Positions 38,280 to 46,483 of a stretch of 64,000 bases of DNA are shown here, piece by piece. Every line of letters begins with the position of its first letter. Within the stretch, counting starts at the first letter, position 1. Source of the DNA: Clostridia bacterium (GTDB taxonomy: Bacteria > Bacillota > Clostridia > Christensenellales > Aristaeellaceae); assembly GCA_017429695.1 (NCBI GenBank), contig JAFROK010000034.1, positions 62,001 to 126,000 of the forward strand, read 5' to 3'. A program made the translations under genes and the position numbers. The notes beneath the pieces are model-generated. The model worked only from the letters and a program-made list of their open reading frames with translations. It searched no databases and had not been told where the DNA came from.

Positions 38280-39683
38280 TTATTTCCTGAGATACCGGTC
38301 GGTTTCCCGTGCCGCCGCCCGGCCGTCCGCCAGGGCACGAACCACCAGGGACTGTCCGGTGCGCATATCGCCGGCGCTGAACAGCTTTCCGCCCAGGTAA
38401 TGGCTCTGGTCTTCCGGCAGCAGCCGTCCCCTGGAATCCGCAGAAAGTGAGAACGCTTCCCGCGTTTTCTCATCGCAGCCGACAAAGCCGGCTGCAATCA
38501 GCATCAGGTCGCATGGCAGGGTCTGTTCCGAGCCTTCCACCGGCGCCATCTTCCCATCCGGGGTTCTGTGCAGCTTCACGGTTTCCGCGGCGGTCATCTG
38601 ACCACCGGCGTCTATTATAACCCGTTTTACCGTTGTTTCATAGACCCTTGGATCATTTCCCTGTACTTCTGCTGCTTCCATTTGCCCGTAATCCGTCCGG
38701 AGGGTTCTCGGCCATTCCGGCCAGGGATTGCCCGGTGTCCGGAATTCCGGCGGAGCAGGCATCATTTCCAGCTGCGTCACCGATGCGCAGCCCTGCCGCA
38801 GCACCGTACCCACACAGTCGTTCCCCGTATCGCCGCCACCGATCACCAGCACATGCTTTCCGCAGGCCAGCCGGTTATCCTCCCCGGCCAGCAGGCGTTT
38901 CGTGGTTTCCGTCAGGAAATCCACCGCAAAATACACGCCTTTTGCATCCGCGTTTTCCACATTCAGCGACCGGGGCTTCCGCGCACCGCCGCACAGCACC
39001 ACGGCATCCGCATTCCCCAGTTTTTCCGGATCTGCATCCGTGTTCAACCGGAAAGCGACGCCTTCCGCCTCCATCAGGTGGATCCGCCGCTCCACGATGC
39101 CCTTGGGCAGCTTCATGTTCGGAATCCCGTAGGTCAGCAGCCCGCCGGCCCTGTCTGCCCGTTCATATACCGTCACCTGATGCCCCAGCCGGTTCAGCAG
39201 GTCCGCTGCCGCCAGTCCGGAAGGTCCGCTGCCGACCACGGCCACATGCTTTCCGGTCCGGGTTTTCGGCGTTCGCGGGCGAACCCAGCCCTGTTCAAAT
39301 CCTTTTTCGATCAGATACAGCTCGTTGTCCCGGTTGGTCACGCCGCCTTCTTCCGACAGGTTGCATGCCTTTTCGCACAGCGCGGGGCAAACCCGCCCGG
39401 TGAATTCCGGGAAAGGTGCTGTTTCCAGCAGGCGCTCCAGCGCCTCCTGTTCCTGTCCCCGGCAAAGCAGGTCGTTCCATTCCGGAATCAGATTGTGCAG
39501 CGGGCATCCGAAGCCGGACTGGCAGAAGGGCACACCGCAGTTCATGCAGCGGGAGGCCTGGCAGAAGCGTTCTTCCGCCGGCTGCGCAACATGCAGGTCC
39601 TCATAGTCCGAAAGGCGTTCCTTCACATCCCGGAACGGATTTTCCTTCCGGCTGTATTCCATAAATCCAGTTGCCGTACCCAT
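38280..39683 (-). CDS. gltD: Glutamate synthase small subunit
   Basis: GltD passes electrons from NAD(P)H through FAD to the iron-sulfur clusters of GltB. The N-terminal domain has the cysteines CMNCGVPFCQSGFGC and VCPALCEKAC. FAD and NAD(P) nucleotide folds are VVGSGPSGLAAADLLNRLG and VLVIGGGDTGNDCVG. At 467 residues it is of usual length. It starts 55 bases after gltB, and the gap contains degenerate CAGGTCTCAGGTTTCAGG repeats. Confidence 0.95.
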   Translation of the reverse strand: MGTATGFMEYSRKENPFRDVKERLSDYEDLHVAQPAEERFCQASRCMNCGVPFCQSGFGCPLHNLIPEWNDLLCRGQEQEALERLLETAPFPEFTGRVCPALCEKACNLSEEGGVTNRDNELYLIEKGFEQGWVRPRTPKTRTGKHVAVVGSGPSGLAAADLLNRLGHQVTVYERADRAGGLLTYGIPNMKLPKGIVERRIHLMEAEGVAFRLNTDADPEKLGNADAVVLCGGARKPRSLNVENADAKGVYFAVDFLTETTKRLLAGEDNRLACGKHVLVIGGGDTGNDCVGTVLRQGCASVTQLEMMPAPPEFRTPGNPWPEWPRTLRTDYGQMEAAEVQGNDPRVYETTVKRVIIDAGGQMTAAETVKLHRTPDGKMAPVEGSEQTLPCDLMLIAAGFVGCDEKTREAFSLSADSRGRLLPEDQSHYLGGKLFSAGDMRTGQSLVVRALADGRAAARETDRYLRK

Positions 39684-39738
39684 GATATTCCCCCCTACCA
39701 GGTCTCAGGTTTCAGGAGAACCTATCTTTTCTGATGCC

Positions 39739-42700
39739 TTATGCCTGGCACCTGATACAAGTTTTCTGCAGGAAAGCCTGATACTCATCCGATATGACCG
39801 TTTTGAATGCCGGCAGGTAATCCTCAAAGTGGGCCAGAATCTCCGCCGCCTTTTTCGATCCGGTTGTCTTCTCATGCATGCTCAGCAGCCGCTGCAGCTC
39901 ATCCGCTTCATTCCCGCGTACCGGATACGCCTTCACATGGCCGGGATTCAGTTTCCCTTCCAGCGTGCCGTCTTCATCCAGCACCCAGGCGATACCGCCG
40001 CTCATGCCGGCGGCAAAGTTGTCGCCCACCGGTCCCAGTACGGCCACCCGTCCGCCGGTCATGTATTCACATCCGTGGTCACCCACGCCTTCCGTGACCG
40101 CCCATGCGCCGGAATTGCGCACCGCAAAGCGTTCGCCGGTTTTGCCTGCCACAAAAGCGTATCCGCTTGTCGCCCCGTACAGGGCCACGTTGCCGATCAG
40201 GGTATCCTCCGGCCGCCAGATACTGTCTGCCGGCGGGCATACCGCGATGGTACCGCCGGACAGGCCTTTGCCCAGGTAATCGTTGGCCACACCGAAGAGT
40301 GTAATCGCCTGGCCCTTGGGCAGGAACGCCCCGAAGGACTGGCCGCCGCAGCCCAGTGCCTGGATATTCCGTTCGCCTTTCAGCATCGTGCCGAAAGCCC
40401 GGTCTGTTGTCATCAGCTGCACATGGTCCTGGAACAGCCGCGCGTCCGTCCGCTCCTGCAGATGGAAATCATGCTTCGCTTCCGGCCGGAAATGCGTGTT
40501 TCGTGCGAAACCGGTCAGGTCGGACAGATCCATCGCGGTGTTTTCCTTCATCTTCAGCAGGTCGCTCCGGCCGACCAGCTCCGCTACCGTCCGGGCGCCC
40601 AGCTTCGCCATGATCTCCCGCAGCTGTTCCGCAATGAACAGCATGAACCGTTCCACATACTCCGGCTTCCCGGCAAATCTTTTCCGCAGATCCGGATTCT
40701 GTGTCGCAATGCCGAAGGGGCAGGTGCCCAGATGGCATACCCGCATCATCCGGCAGCCCATGGTCACCAGCGGCGCCGTGGCAAAGCCGAACTCCTCCGC
40801 GCCCAGCAGCAGTGCCACTGCCACATCATGGCCGCTCATCAGCTTGCCGTCTGTTTCCAGCGTCACCGTCTGCCGCAGCCGGTTCCTGCACAGCACCTGG
40901 TGGGCTTCCGCCAGGCCGATCTCCCATGGCAGGCCCGCATGATGCACGCTGCTGAGCGGCACCGCGCCGGTCCCGCCTTCCCCGCCGGAAATCAGGATCC
41001 CGCCTGCGCCGGCTTTGGCCACGCCGCTGGCAATCGTCCCGACACCGCTGGAGGACACCAGTTTCACGGTAATCTTAGCCTGCTCGTTGGCACACTGCAG
41101 GTCGTAAATCAGTTCCGCCAGGTCTTCAATCGAATAGATATCATGGTGCGGCGGCGGGGAAATCAGGGAAATCCCCGGCGTGGAGCAGCGGGTGCGCGCC
41201 ACGCTCTCCGTCACCTTGGCGCCGGGCAGGTGTCCGCCCTCGCCGGGCTTGGCGCCCTGCGCCATCTTGATCTGTATTTCTTTGGCAGAAAGCAGGTATT
41301 CCCGGGTTACGCCGAAGCGTCCGGAGGCCACCTGTTTGATGGCAGAGTTCAGCTCGGTGCCGAAGCGTTCAGGCAGTTCTCCGCCTTCGCCGCTGTTGGA
41401 CTTCCCGCCCAGGCGGTTCATCGCCTTGGCCAGGCATTCATGGGCTTCCTGGGAAATGGAGCCATAGCTCATTGCGCCGGTACGGAAACGATGCACAATG
41501 CTTTCCGCCGGTTCCACATCGGAAAGCGGAATCTCCCGGCAGGCTTCATACCGGAAGGTCAGCATAGACCGGATTGTCCGCGGCCCTTCGTTTTCCACCC
41601 TTGCGGCATACCGGTCAAACAGCGCTTTGTCATCCGTCCATACCGCCTGCTGCAGCATATGGATTGTCTCCGGAGAATACAGGTGCTCCTCCGCGCCTTC
41701 CCCGCTGCGCAGGCGATGAATGCCGACGCTGGGCAGGCCTTTCTGCTCCGGTTCCTCAAAGGCGGCCCCATGGTGGAAAATCAGGTCCGTCTCCACCCTG
41801 TTCAGGTCCGCTCCGCCGAGAACACAGGGCGTATTCGTAAAGTATGTATCGACAAACCGGTCGTCTAGTCCGACAGTTTCAAACAGCTGCGCGCTCTGGT
41901 ATGCCTGCAGCGTGGAAACGCCCATCTTCGAGGCAATTTTCAGCACACCGGCGGTCAGTGCCTTGTTGTAGTTCTCCAGTGCCTCCGCTTCCGGCAGCTG
42001 AATTTGTCCCTTCGCGCACAGATCCCGTACGCATTCATGGGCCAGGTACGGATTCACTGCCCGCGCACCGAAAGCGATCAGCAGGGCCAGCTGATGCACA
42101 TCCCGCGGCTCGCCGCTTTCCAGGATGACCGAGACCGCCGTCCGCTTTTTGATGTGAATCAGGTGCTGTTCCAGGGCGGATACCGCCAGCAGGGACGGAA
42201 TCGCCAGATGCGCTTCATCCACGCCGCGGTCCGACAGGATCAGCACGTTGATATGATCCCGGCATGCCTGGTCGCACGCCGCAAAGAAAGTATCCACCGC
42301 ATCCCGCAGGCTGTTTCCCTTTTCATACCGCAGGGGAACCGTCCGTACGGAAAACGCCGGATGCTGCAGTTCCCGGATCCGCCGGAGCTCATCCTCGGTC
42401 AGCACCGGGGAAGGCAATTCCAGCACCGTGCAGTTTTCCGGATCATGGCTCAGCAGGTTGCCGTCATCGCCGATATAGATGGAGCAGTCCGTCTTGACTT
42501 CCTCCCGCAGGGCGTCAATCGGCGGATTCGTCACCTGGGCAAAGCGCTGCCGGAAATAGTCAAACAGCGGCGGATGGGCCTTGGACAGCGCCGCGATCGG
42601 TTCATCCGCGCCCATGGAAACAATAGGCTCCGTGCCGTTCACCGCCATCGGCCGCAGGATATCCTGAATATCCTCCTGGGTATAACCAAATGCCTTGCAA

Positions 42701-44100
42701 AGTGGAACGTGGGGGACGGTTCCTTTTGTTTCACTTTTTGGAACGTCAGGAACCGTCCCCTGCGTTCCATTTTCGGGCAGGTCTTCCAGCCGGATGGCCT
42801 GTTTCATCCATTCCGTATACGGATACGCCTGTGCGTAACGGGTTTTGACCTCCGTGCTTTCCATCAGCCGGCCGGTAGTCAGGTCCGCCTCCAGCACATC
42901 GCCGCCGTGCAGTTTCCACCGGCGAACGATATGCGCATTCTCCTCAAACAGCACCCCGGCTTCGGAAGAAAGGATCAACCGGTGGTCATCCGTCAGCGCG
43001 CACCGCAGCGGGCGCAATCCGTTCCGGTCCAGGGAAGCGCAGACCCTGTCGCCATCCGAATACAGCACGGCAGCCGGCCCGTCCCATGGTTCCATCATGG
43101 TCGCATAATACCGATACAGGTCGCGCCACGGCGTCTTTTTCCGTGATTTCTGCCAGGGTTCCGGCAGCAGGATCATGCCCGCCAGCGAAAGCGGAAATCC
43201 GTTCATCGTCAGGAACTCCAGCGTGTTATCCAGCATCTGGCTGTCGCTTCCGCTTTCCGCCACCACCGGAAGCACGCGCCGCATCTCATCGCCCATGACC
43301 GCGGAGGACATCGTCTCCTCCCGGGCCTTCATCCGGTCATGGTTGCCGCGGATTGTATTGATCTCGCCGTTGTGCAGCAGCATCCGGTGCGGATGCGCCT
43401 TGCTCCAGCTCGGGAAGGTGTTTGTCGAGAAGCGGGAGTGTACCATCGCCATGCAGCTGGTATACCGCGCGTCCTGCAGGTCGTCATAAAAAGACCGCAG
43501 CTGGCTGACCAGCATCATGCCCTTATAGACAATCGTCCGGCAGGACAGCGAACAGACATAGGTATCCGTATCCTGTTTTTCAAAGATCCGGCGCAGCACA
43601 TACAGCCGCCGATCAAAATCCAGCCCGGCTGCCACGCCTTCCGGCCGCCGCAGAAAGCACTGGCGGATCCGCGGCATGGTACGCCGCGCGCCGGCACCCA
43701 GCTGCGCCGGATGGCAGGGCACATCCCGCCAGCCCAGCACGGCAATCCGTTCCGATGATGCCAGCTGCTCAAAAATGTGGCATGTGTTGTCCGTGCCGAC
43801 TTCATCTTCCGGCATAAAGAACATCCCCACGCCATAATCTCCGGGCTGTCCCAGAGAGATTCCCTCTTCCCGGGCCCAGGCCGAAAACAGGCTGTGGGGC
43901 AGTTGGGTCAGAATCCCGACCCCGTCGCCGGTGGTTCCCAGGGCGTCGCTTCCGGCCCGGTGCGCCAGGCGCTCCACAATGCAGAGCGCCTGGTCTACCG
44001 TCCGGTGGGTGGCCCGACCGTTCAGGTCTGCCACCGCGCCTACGCCGCAGCTTTCATGCTCGAGTTCCTCATGATACAGAGGATATCGCTGATCCCTCAT
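39739..44100 (-). CDS. gltB: Glutamate synthase large subunit with a REP-derived insert
   Basis: GltB makes two glutamates from glutamine and 2-oxoglutarate. The class II glutaminase domain starts at the Cys in HESCGVGAVADLNG and runs to about residue 430. The central and FMN synthase domains follow, with the 3Fe-4S cysteines in MGCRMMRVCHLGTCPFGI near residue 1118 and MAQGAKPGEGGHLPG near 950. The C-terminal GXGXG beta-helix is seen in GGTIAVCPPADS and TGGRVAVLGPVGDNFAAGMS. Residues about 444-466 (GTVPDVPKSETKGTVPHVP) come from a palindromic repeat inserted in frame, in the linker after the glutaminase domain. Length 1,453 is slightly below most bacterial GltB. Start ATG follows GGAGAG. Confidence 0.95.
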   Translation of the reverse strand: MRDQRYPLYHEELEHESCGVGAVADLNGRATHRTVDQALCIVERLAHRAGSDALGTTGDGVGILTQLPHSLFSAWAREEGISLGQPGDYGVGMFFMPEDEVGTDNTCHIFEQLASSERIAVLGWRDVPCHPAQLGAGARRTMPRIRQCFLRRPEGVAAGLDFDRRLYVLRRIFEKQDTDTYVCSLSCRTIVYKGMMLVSQLRSFYDDLQDARYTSCMAMVHSRFSTNTFPSWSKAHPHRMLLHNGEINTIRGNHDRMKAREETMSSAVMGDEMRRVLPVVAESGSDSQMLDNTLEFLTMNGFPLSLAGMILLPEPWQKSRKKTPWRDLYRYYATMMEPWDGPAAVLYSDGDRVCASLDRNGLRPLRCALTDDHRLILSSEAGVLFEENAHIVRRWKLHGGDVLEADLTTGRLMESTEVKTRYAQAYPYTEWMKQAIRLEDLPENGTQGTVPDVPKSETKGTVPHVPLCKAFGYTQEDIQDILRPMAVNGTEPIVSMGADEPIAALSKAHPPLFDYFRQRFAQVTNPPIDALREEVKTDCSIYIGDDGNLLSHDPENCTVLELPSPVLTEDELRRIRELQHPAFSVRTVPLRYEKGNSLRDAVDTFFAACDQACRDHINVLILSDRGVDEAHLAIPSLLAVSALEQHLIHIKKRTAVSVILESGEPRDVHQLALLIAFGARAVNPYLAHECVRDLCAKGQIQLPEAEALENYNKALTAGVLKIASKMGVSTLQAYQSAQLFETVGLDDRFVDTYFTNTPCVLGGADLNRVETDLIFHHGAAFEEPEQKGLPSVGIHRLRSGEGAEEHLYSPETIHMLQQAVWTDDKALFDRYAARVENEGPRTIRSMLTFRYEACREIPLSDVEPAESIVHRFRTGAMSYGSISQEAHECLAKAMNRLGGKSNSGEGGELPERFGTELNSAIKQVASGRFGVTREYLLSAKEIQIKMAQGAKPGEGGHLPGAKVTESVARTRCSTPGISLISPPPHHDIYSIEDLAELIYDLQCANEQAKITVKLVSSSGVGTIASGVAKAGAGGILISGGEGGTGAVPLSSVHHAGLPWEIGLAEAHQVLCRNRLRQTVTLETDGKLMSGHDVAVALLLGAEEFGFATAPLVTMGCRMMRVCHLGTCPFGIATQNPDLRKRFAGKPEYVERFMLFIAEQLREIMAKLGARTVAELVGRSDLLKMKENTAMDLSDLTGFARNTHFRPEAKHDFHLQERTDARLFQDHVQLMTTDRAFGTMLKGERNIQALGCGGQSFGAFLPKGQAITLFGVANDYLGKGLSGGTIAVCPPADSIWRPEDTLIGNVALYGATSGYAFVAGKTGERFAVRNSGAWAVTEGVGDHGCEYMTGGRVAVLGPVGDNFAAGMSGGIAWVLDEDGTLEGKLNPGHVKAYPVRGNEADELQRLLSMHEKTTGSKKAAEILAHFEDYLPAFKTVISDEYQAFLQKTCIRCQA
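42703..42769. repeat. REP-like palindromic element inside gltB
   Basis: TGGAACGTGGGGGACGGTTC plus CT and its near-perfect inverse ending in CTGCGTTCCA form 22-bp arms with two mismatches around a 23-base spacer containing TTTGTTTCACTTTTT. The GGGGACGGTTCC type of palindrome is, from memory, common in intergenic regions of Clostridia and Bacilli. Here it is translated. Confidence 0.75.
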
Positions 44101-44151
44101 TGGTCATTCTCTCCTCTGAGTGGTCAGTGATCAGCAATCATAATCCACTGT
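44101..44151. repeat. Intergenic decayed short repeats between nitR and gltB
   Basis: The 51-base gap contains TGGTCAGTGATCAGCAATCA, CCACTGTTCACTTTCCACTA and the edge of CACTAATCACT. These are degenerate units of the same kind as in several other gaps of the window. The only functional site seen is the gltB ribosome site GGAGAG. Confidence 0.4.
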
Positions 44152-44673
44152 TCACTTTCCACTAATCACTTTCTTGGCGTATTCCGTCATCTTAATGCCA
44201 TGGTTCATGGCCTGTTTCTGCAGCAGATGGTGAGCCTCCGGCTCGGATATCTGCATCTGTTTCATTAATATCGCCTTTGCCTGTTCCACGATTTCCTTGT
44301 CGGTCCCGCTTCTCCGGGGCATCTGTCTGTAATGCAGCTGATTCAGCATTTCCAGTGCACCGAGAATCGTCTGACCCGAGGTCGGAACAGGAAGGCGGAA
44401 CACTTCCGGAGCATCGCAGTCCGCCAGGATGGACGGCTTTGCGATCCACAGGATCTGTACCCGGTCTCCGTAATCCCAGATCAGTTCATCAGGTTTGCAG
44501 TCCGGAAAAGCACCCATGATAATGAGGATGCTGTCTTCACTCTCTGTCAGTGCTCTCCGCAGGCTGCTTTCTGACGCGCAGCAGCGGTATACGGTATAAC
44601 CGGAGGAGGCCAGCAGCCGGGACATTTGGTCGCGGTTCGTATCCGACACGCTGGCGATAATCATTCGCGCCAC
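44152..44673 (-). CDS. nitR: ANTAR-domain RNA-binding regulator with a degenerate receiver, NitR-like
   Basis: Residues about 120-170 form an ANTAR domain (KEIVEQAKAILMKQMQISEP, then AHHLLQKQAMNHGIKMTEYA), a three-helix fold that binds leader RNA and prevents termination. The first about 110 residues look like a receiver fold, but where the phosphorylated Asp is expected the sequence reads SILIIMGAFPD, so it is probably not phosphorylated there. A GTG start is used, with AAGGGGGAAGG ahead; ATG 44664 is an alternative. The order glnA-ANTAR-gltB-gltD matches the glnA-nitR-gltAB cluster I recall from Clostridium saccharobutylicum, hence the symbol. Targets are likely leaders of nitrogen genes. 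Confidence 0.82.
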   Translation of the reverse strand: MARMIIASVSDTNRDQMSRLLASSGYTVYRCCASESSLRRALTESEDSILIIMGAFPDCKPDELIWDYGDRVQILWIAKPSILADCDAPEVFRLPVPTSGQTILGALEMLNQLHYRQMPRRSGTDKEIVEQAKAILMKQMQISEPEAHHLLQKQAMNHGIKMTEYAKKVISGK

Positions 44674-44802
44674 TCAGCCTTCCCCCTTTTTTAGTTATCA
44701 GTTATTAGCCGTCAGTCACCGGAATGGTCTGGATTCCGTCAACTGGCATCTGAAAACTGATATGAAAATCTGATAACTGAAAGCCGATCACTGACAGAAG
44801 CA
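44674..44802. repeat. Gap between glnA and nitR with decayed CAGTTATCAG repeats
   Basis: The 129-base gap contains TTAGTTATCAGTTATTAG near its left end and CTGATAACTGAAAG near its right end, inverted relative to each other, with CTGAAAACTGATAT between. No promoter or terminator with a clear T-run was found, so read-through from glnA to nitR is likely. Confidence 0.4.
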
Positions 44803-46134
44803 TCAGTACATGACGATATACCGGTCAATTTCCCACTGGCTGACGTGCGTGCGATAAGCATCCCATTCTTTCTCTTTGCCTTCCACATACTGGGTCAGCA
44901 CATGCTCGCCCAGCGTGTCGCAGATCACCGGGTCCGCCTTCAGGCATTCCACCGCTTCCTTCAGGTTGCCGGGCAGGGATTTGATGCCCTTGGCTTCCCG
45001 GGTGGCGGCATCCATGGCAAAGATGTTTTCCGTAATTTCGTCCGGCGGGGTCATGCCCTTTTCAATGCCATCCAGGCCGGCCGCCAGGCACACCGCCAGG
45101 TTCAGGTAGGGGTTGCAGCTCGGATCGGGGCAACGCAGCTCAACCCGGGTGCCGCTGCCGCGTGCAGCAGGAATGCGGATCAGGGCGCTGCGGTTGCTGG
45201 CGCTCCAGGCCAGGTAGCAGGGGGCTTCATAGCCCGGCACCAGGCGCTTGTAGCTGTTGACCAGCGGGTTTGAAATCGCCGCCATGCCCCGGATATGGGT
45301 CAGGATACCTGCGATGAAGGAATAGGCTTCCTTGCTCAGGCCGCGCTTGTCGGAAGGATCGGCAAATACGTTCTTTCCGTCCTTGAAGAGGCTCATGTTG
45401 GTGTGCATGCCGCTGCCGTTGATGCCGAATACCGGCTTGGGCATAAAGGTCGCATGCAGGCCGTTCTTCTGGGCCAGCGTTTTCACCGCCAGTTTGAACG
45501 TCATGATATTGTCGGCGGAGCTCAGCGCATCCGCATACCGGAAGTCGATCTCATGCTGGCCGGCTGCCACTTCATGGTGGCTGGCTTCAATTTCAAAGCC
45601 CATCTGTTCCAGTGCCATGCAGATCTCACGCCGGGTGCTTTCGCCGTGATCCAGCGGTCCCAGGTCGAAATAGCCGGCTTCATCGGACGTTGCGGTGGTC
45701 GGCCGTCCCTGTTCATCCGTCTGGAAAAGGAAGAACTCGCACTCCGGTCCCACATTGAAGGAGTATCCCATGTCCGCCGCACGCTTCAGCACTTTCTTCA
45801 GCACACCGCGGGGATCTCCGGCAAAGGGGGTGCCGTCCGGATTGTACACATCGCAGATCAGCCGGGCAACTTTCCCGTGCTGCGGGCGCCAGGGCAGAAT
45901 CGTAAAGGTGTCCAGATCGGGATGCAGGTACTGGTCGCTTTCATTGATCCGGACAAAGCCTTCAATGCTGCTGCCGTCGATCATGATTTCATTATTGACG
46001 GCTTTCTCAATCTGGCTGGCCGTAATGGCCACATTCTTCAGCTGACCGAAAATATCGGTAAACTGCATCCGGATAAACTCCACGTCACCTTCCCGAACCA
46101 GGCGGATAATGTCCTCTTTCGTGTACTTGCTCAT
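44803..46134 (-). CDS. glnA: Glutamine synthetase, type I
   Basis: GlnA joins ammonia to glutamate using ATP. The 443-residue length, lack of a C-terminal adenylylation loop insertion, and motifs [63 protein letters not shown] and [13 protein letters not shown] fit the GSI-alpha form of Firmicutes. It is the first gene of the glnA-nitR-gltB-gltD-purC run, and has a consensus promoter and a leader terminator. The start ATG 46134 follows GAGGAGGGAAGAACG. Activity in such bacteria is usually controlled by feedback and not by adenylylation. Confidence 0.97.
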   Translation of the reverse strand: MSKYTKEDIIRLVREGDVEFIRMQFTDIFGQLKNVAITASQIEKAVNNEIMIDGSSIEGFVRINESDQYLHPDLDTFTILPWRPQHGKVARLICDVYNPDGTPFAGDPRGVLKKVLKRAADMGYSFNVGPECEFFLFQTDEQGRPTTATSDEAGYFDLGPLDHGESTRREICMALEQMGFEIEASHHEVAAGQHEIDFRYADALSSADNIMTFKLAVKTLAQKNGLHATFMPKPVFGINGSGMHTNMSLFKDGKNVFADPSDKRGLSKEAYSFIAGILTHIRGMAAISNPLVNSYKRLVPGYEAPCYLAWSASNRSALIRIPAARGSGTRVELRCPDPSCNPYLNLAVCLAAGLDGIEKGMTPPDEITENIFAMDAATREAKGIKSLPGNLKEAVECLKADPVICDTLGEHVLTQYVEGKEKEWDAYRTHVSQWEIDRYIVMY

Positions 46135-46156
46135 CGTTCTTCCCTCCTCAGTCGAT

Positions 46157-46198
46157 AAAAAGAAAACAAGGTGCGCCGCTCAACCACGACACCCTTGT
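46157..46198 (-). terminator. Leader terminator (attenuator) in front of glnA
   Basis: On the minus strand ACAAGG and CCTTGT, extended by TG/CA and CG/CG pairs, form a hairpin followed by TTTTCTTTTT. It starts 12 bases after the -10 box and contains ACAAGGGTGTC (46198-46188). No gene is transcribed towards glnA from upstream, so this hairpin can only act on the glnA transcript itself. Confidence 0.8.
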
Positions 46199-46210
46199 CC
46201 TGATGCGCGA

Positions 46211-46239
46211 ATCTTATCACCCGTCCGGAGCCCTGTCAA
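46211..46239 (-). promoter_or_regulatory. Promoter of the glnA operon
   Basis: TTGACA at 46239-46234 and TAAGAT at 46216-46211 with a 17-base spacer. The 349-bp gap 46135-46483 between glnA and asnB holds this promoter, the divergent asnB promoter, both leader hairpins and a leader peptide. Confidence 0.85.
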
Positions 46240-46292
46240 GCACCCCGATTGTATTCCCTTTGTTTTCGCCGCATCATCCCCTGGAAGCATCC

Positions 46293-46321
46293 TTGACAAC
46301 CGCTTTTCAGAATGATACCAT
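46293..46321 (+). promoter_or_regulatory. Promoter of asnB-guaA
   Basis: TTGACA at 46293-46298 and TACCAT at 46316-46321 with a 17-base spacer, divergent from the glnA promoter. Confidence 0.78.
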
Positions 46322-46331
46322 ACCCGACATC

Positions 46332-46369
46332 AAGGCAAGGGTGTCCTGGAAAGGATCCCTTGCCTTTTT
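46332..46369 (+). terminator. Leader terminator (attenuator) in front of asnB
   Basis: AAGGCAAGGG and CCCTTGCCTT are perfect 10-bp arms with an inner TCC/GGA stem, followed by TTTTT. The 5' arm holds GCAAGGGTGTC starting 13 bases after the -10 box. The hairpin is flanked by direct copies of GACATCAAGG and GACATCAAAGG. Confidence 0.82.
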
Positions 46370-46390
46370 GACATCAAAGGAGATGATCGC

Positions 46391-46441
46391 ATGCTGACGT
46401 ACTCCGTCTGCTTTATGAACCGAAAGCCCGGAACAATTTAA
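46391..46441 (+). CDS. Possible 16-residue leader peptide upstream of asnB
   Basis: ATG at 46391 is preceded by AAAGGAG at 8 bases, and the frame reads MLTYSVCFMNRKPGTI before TAA. It lies after the leader terminator and 42 bases ahead of the asnB start. The peptide is not rich in one amino acid such as Asn or Gln, so classical ribosome-stalling attenuation is not obvious. It is too short for statistical support. The ribosome site is the main evidence. Confidence 0.4.
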   Translation: MLTYSVCFMNRKPGTI

Positions 46442-46483
46442 TTCAACTGATTAATGAATATTGCTCCGAAGGAGGCATTCAAC

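Noticed and set aside
35541-46369. Classical ANTAR double-hexaloop RNA in the nitrogen leaders
   Set aside because: Each leader has one hairpin close to the transcript start, and the apical loops (TGGAAA, TGTGAA, AGAA and a larger one) do not carry the A1/G4 pattern in two consecutive hexaloops.
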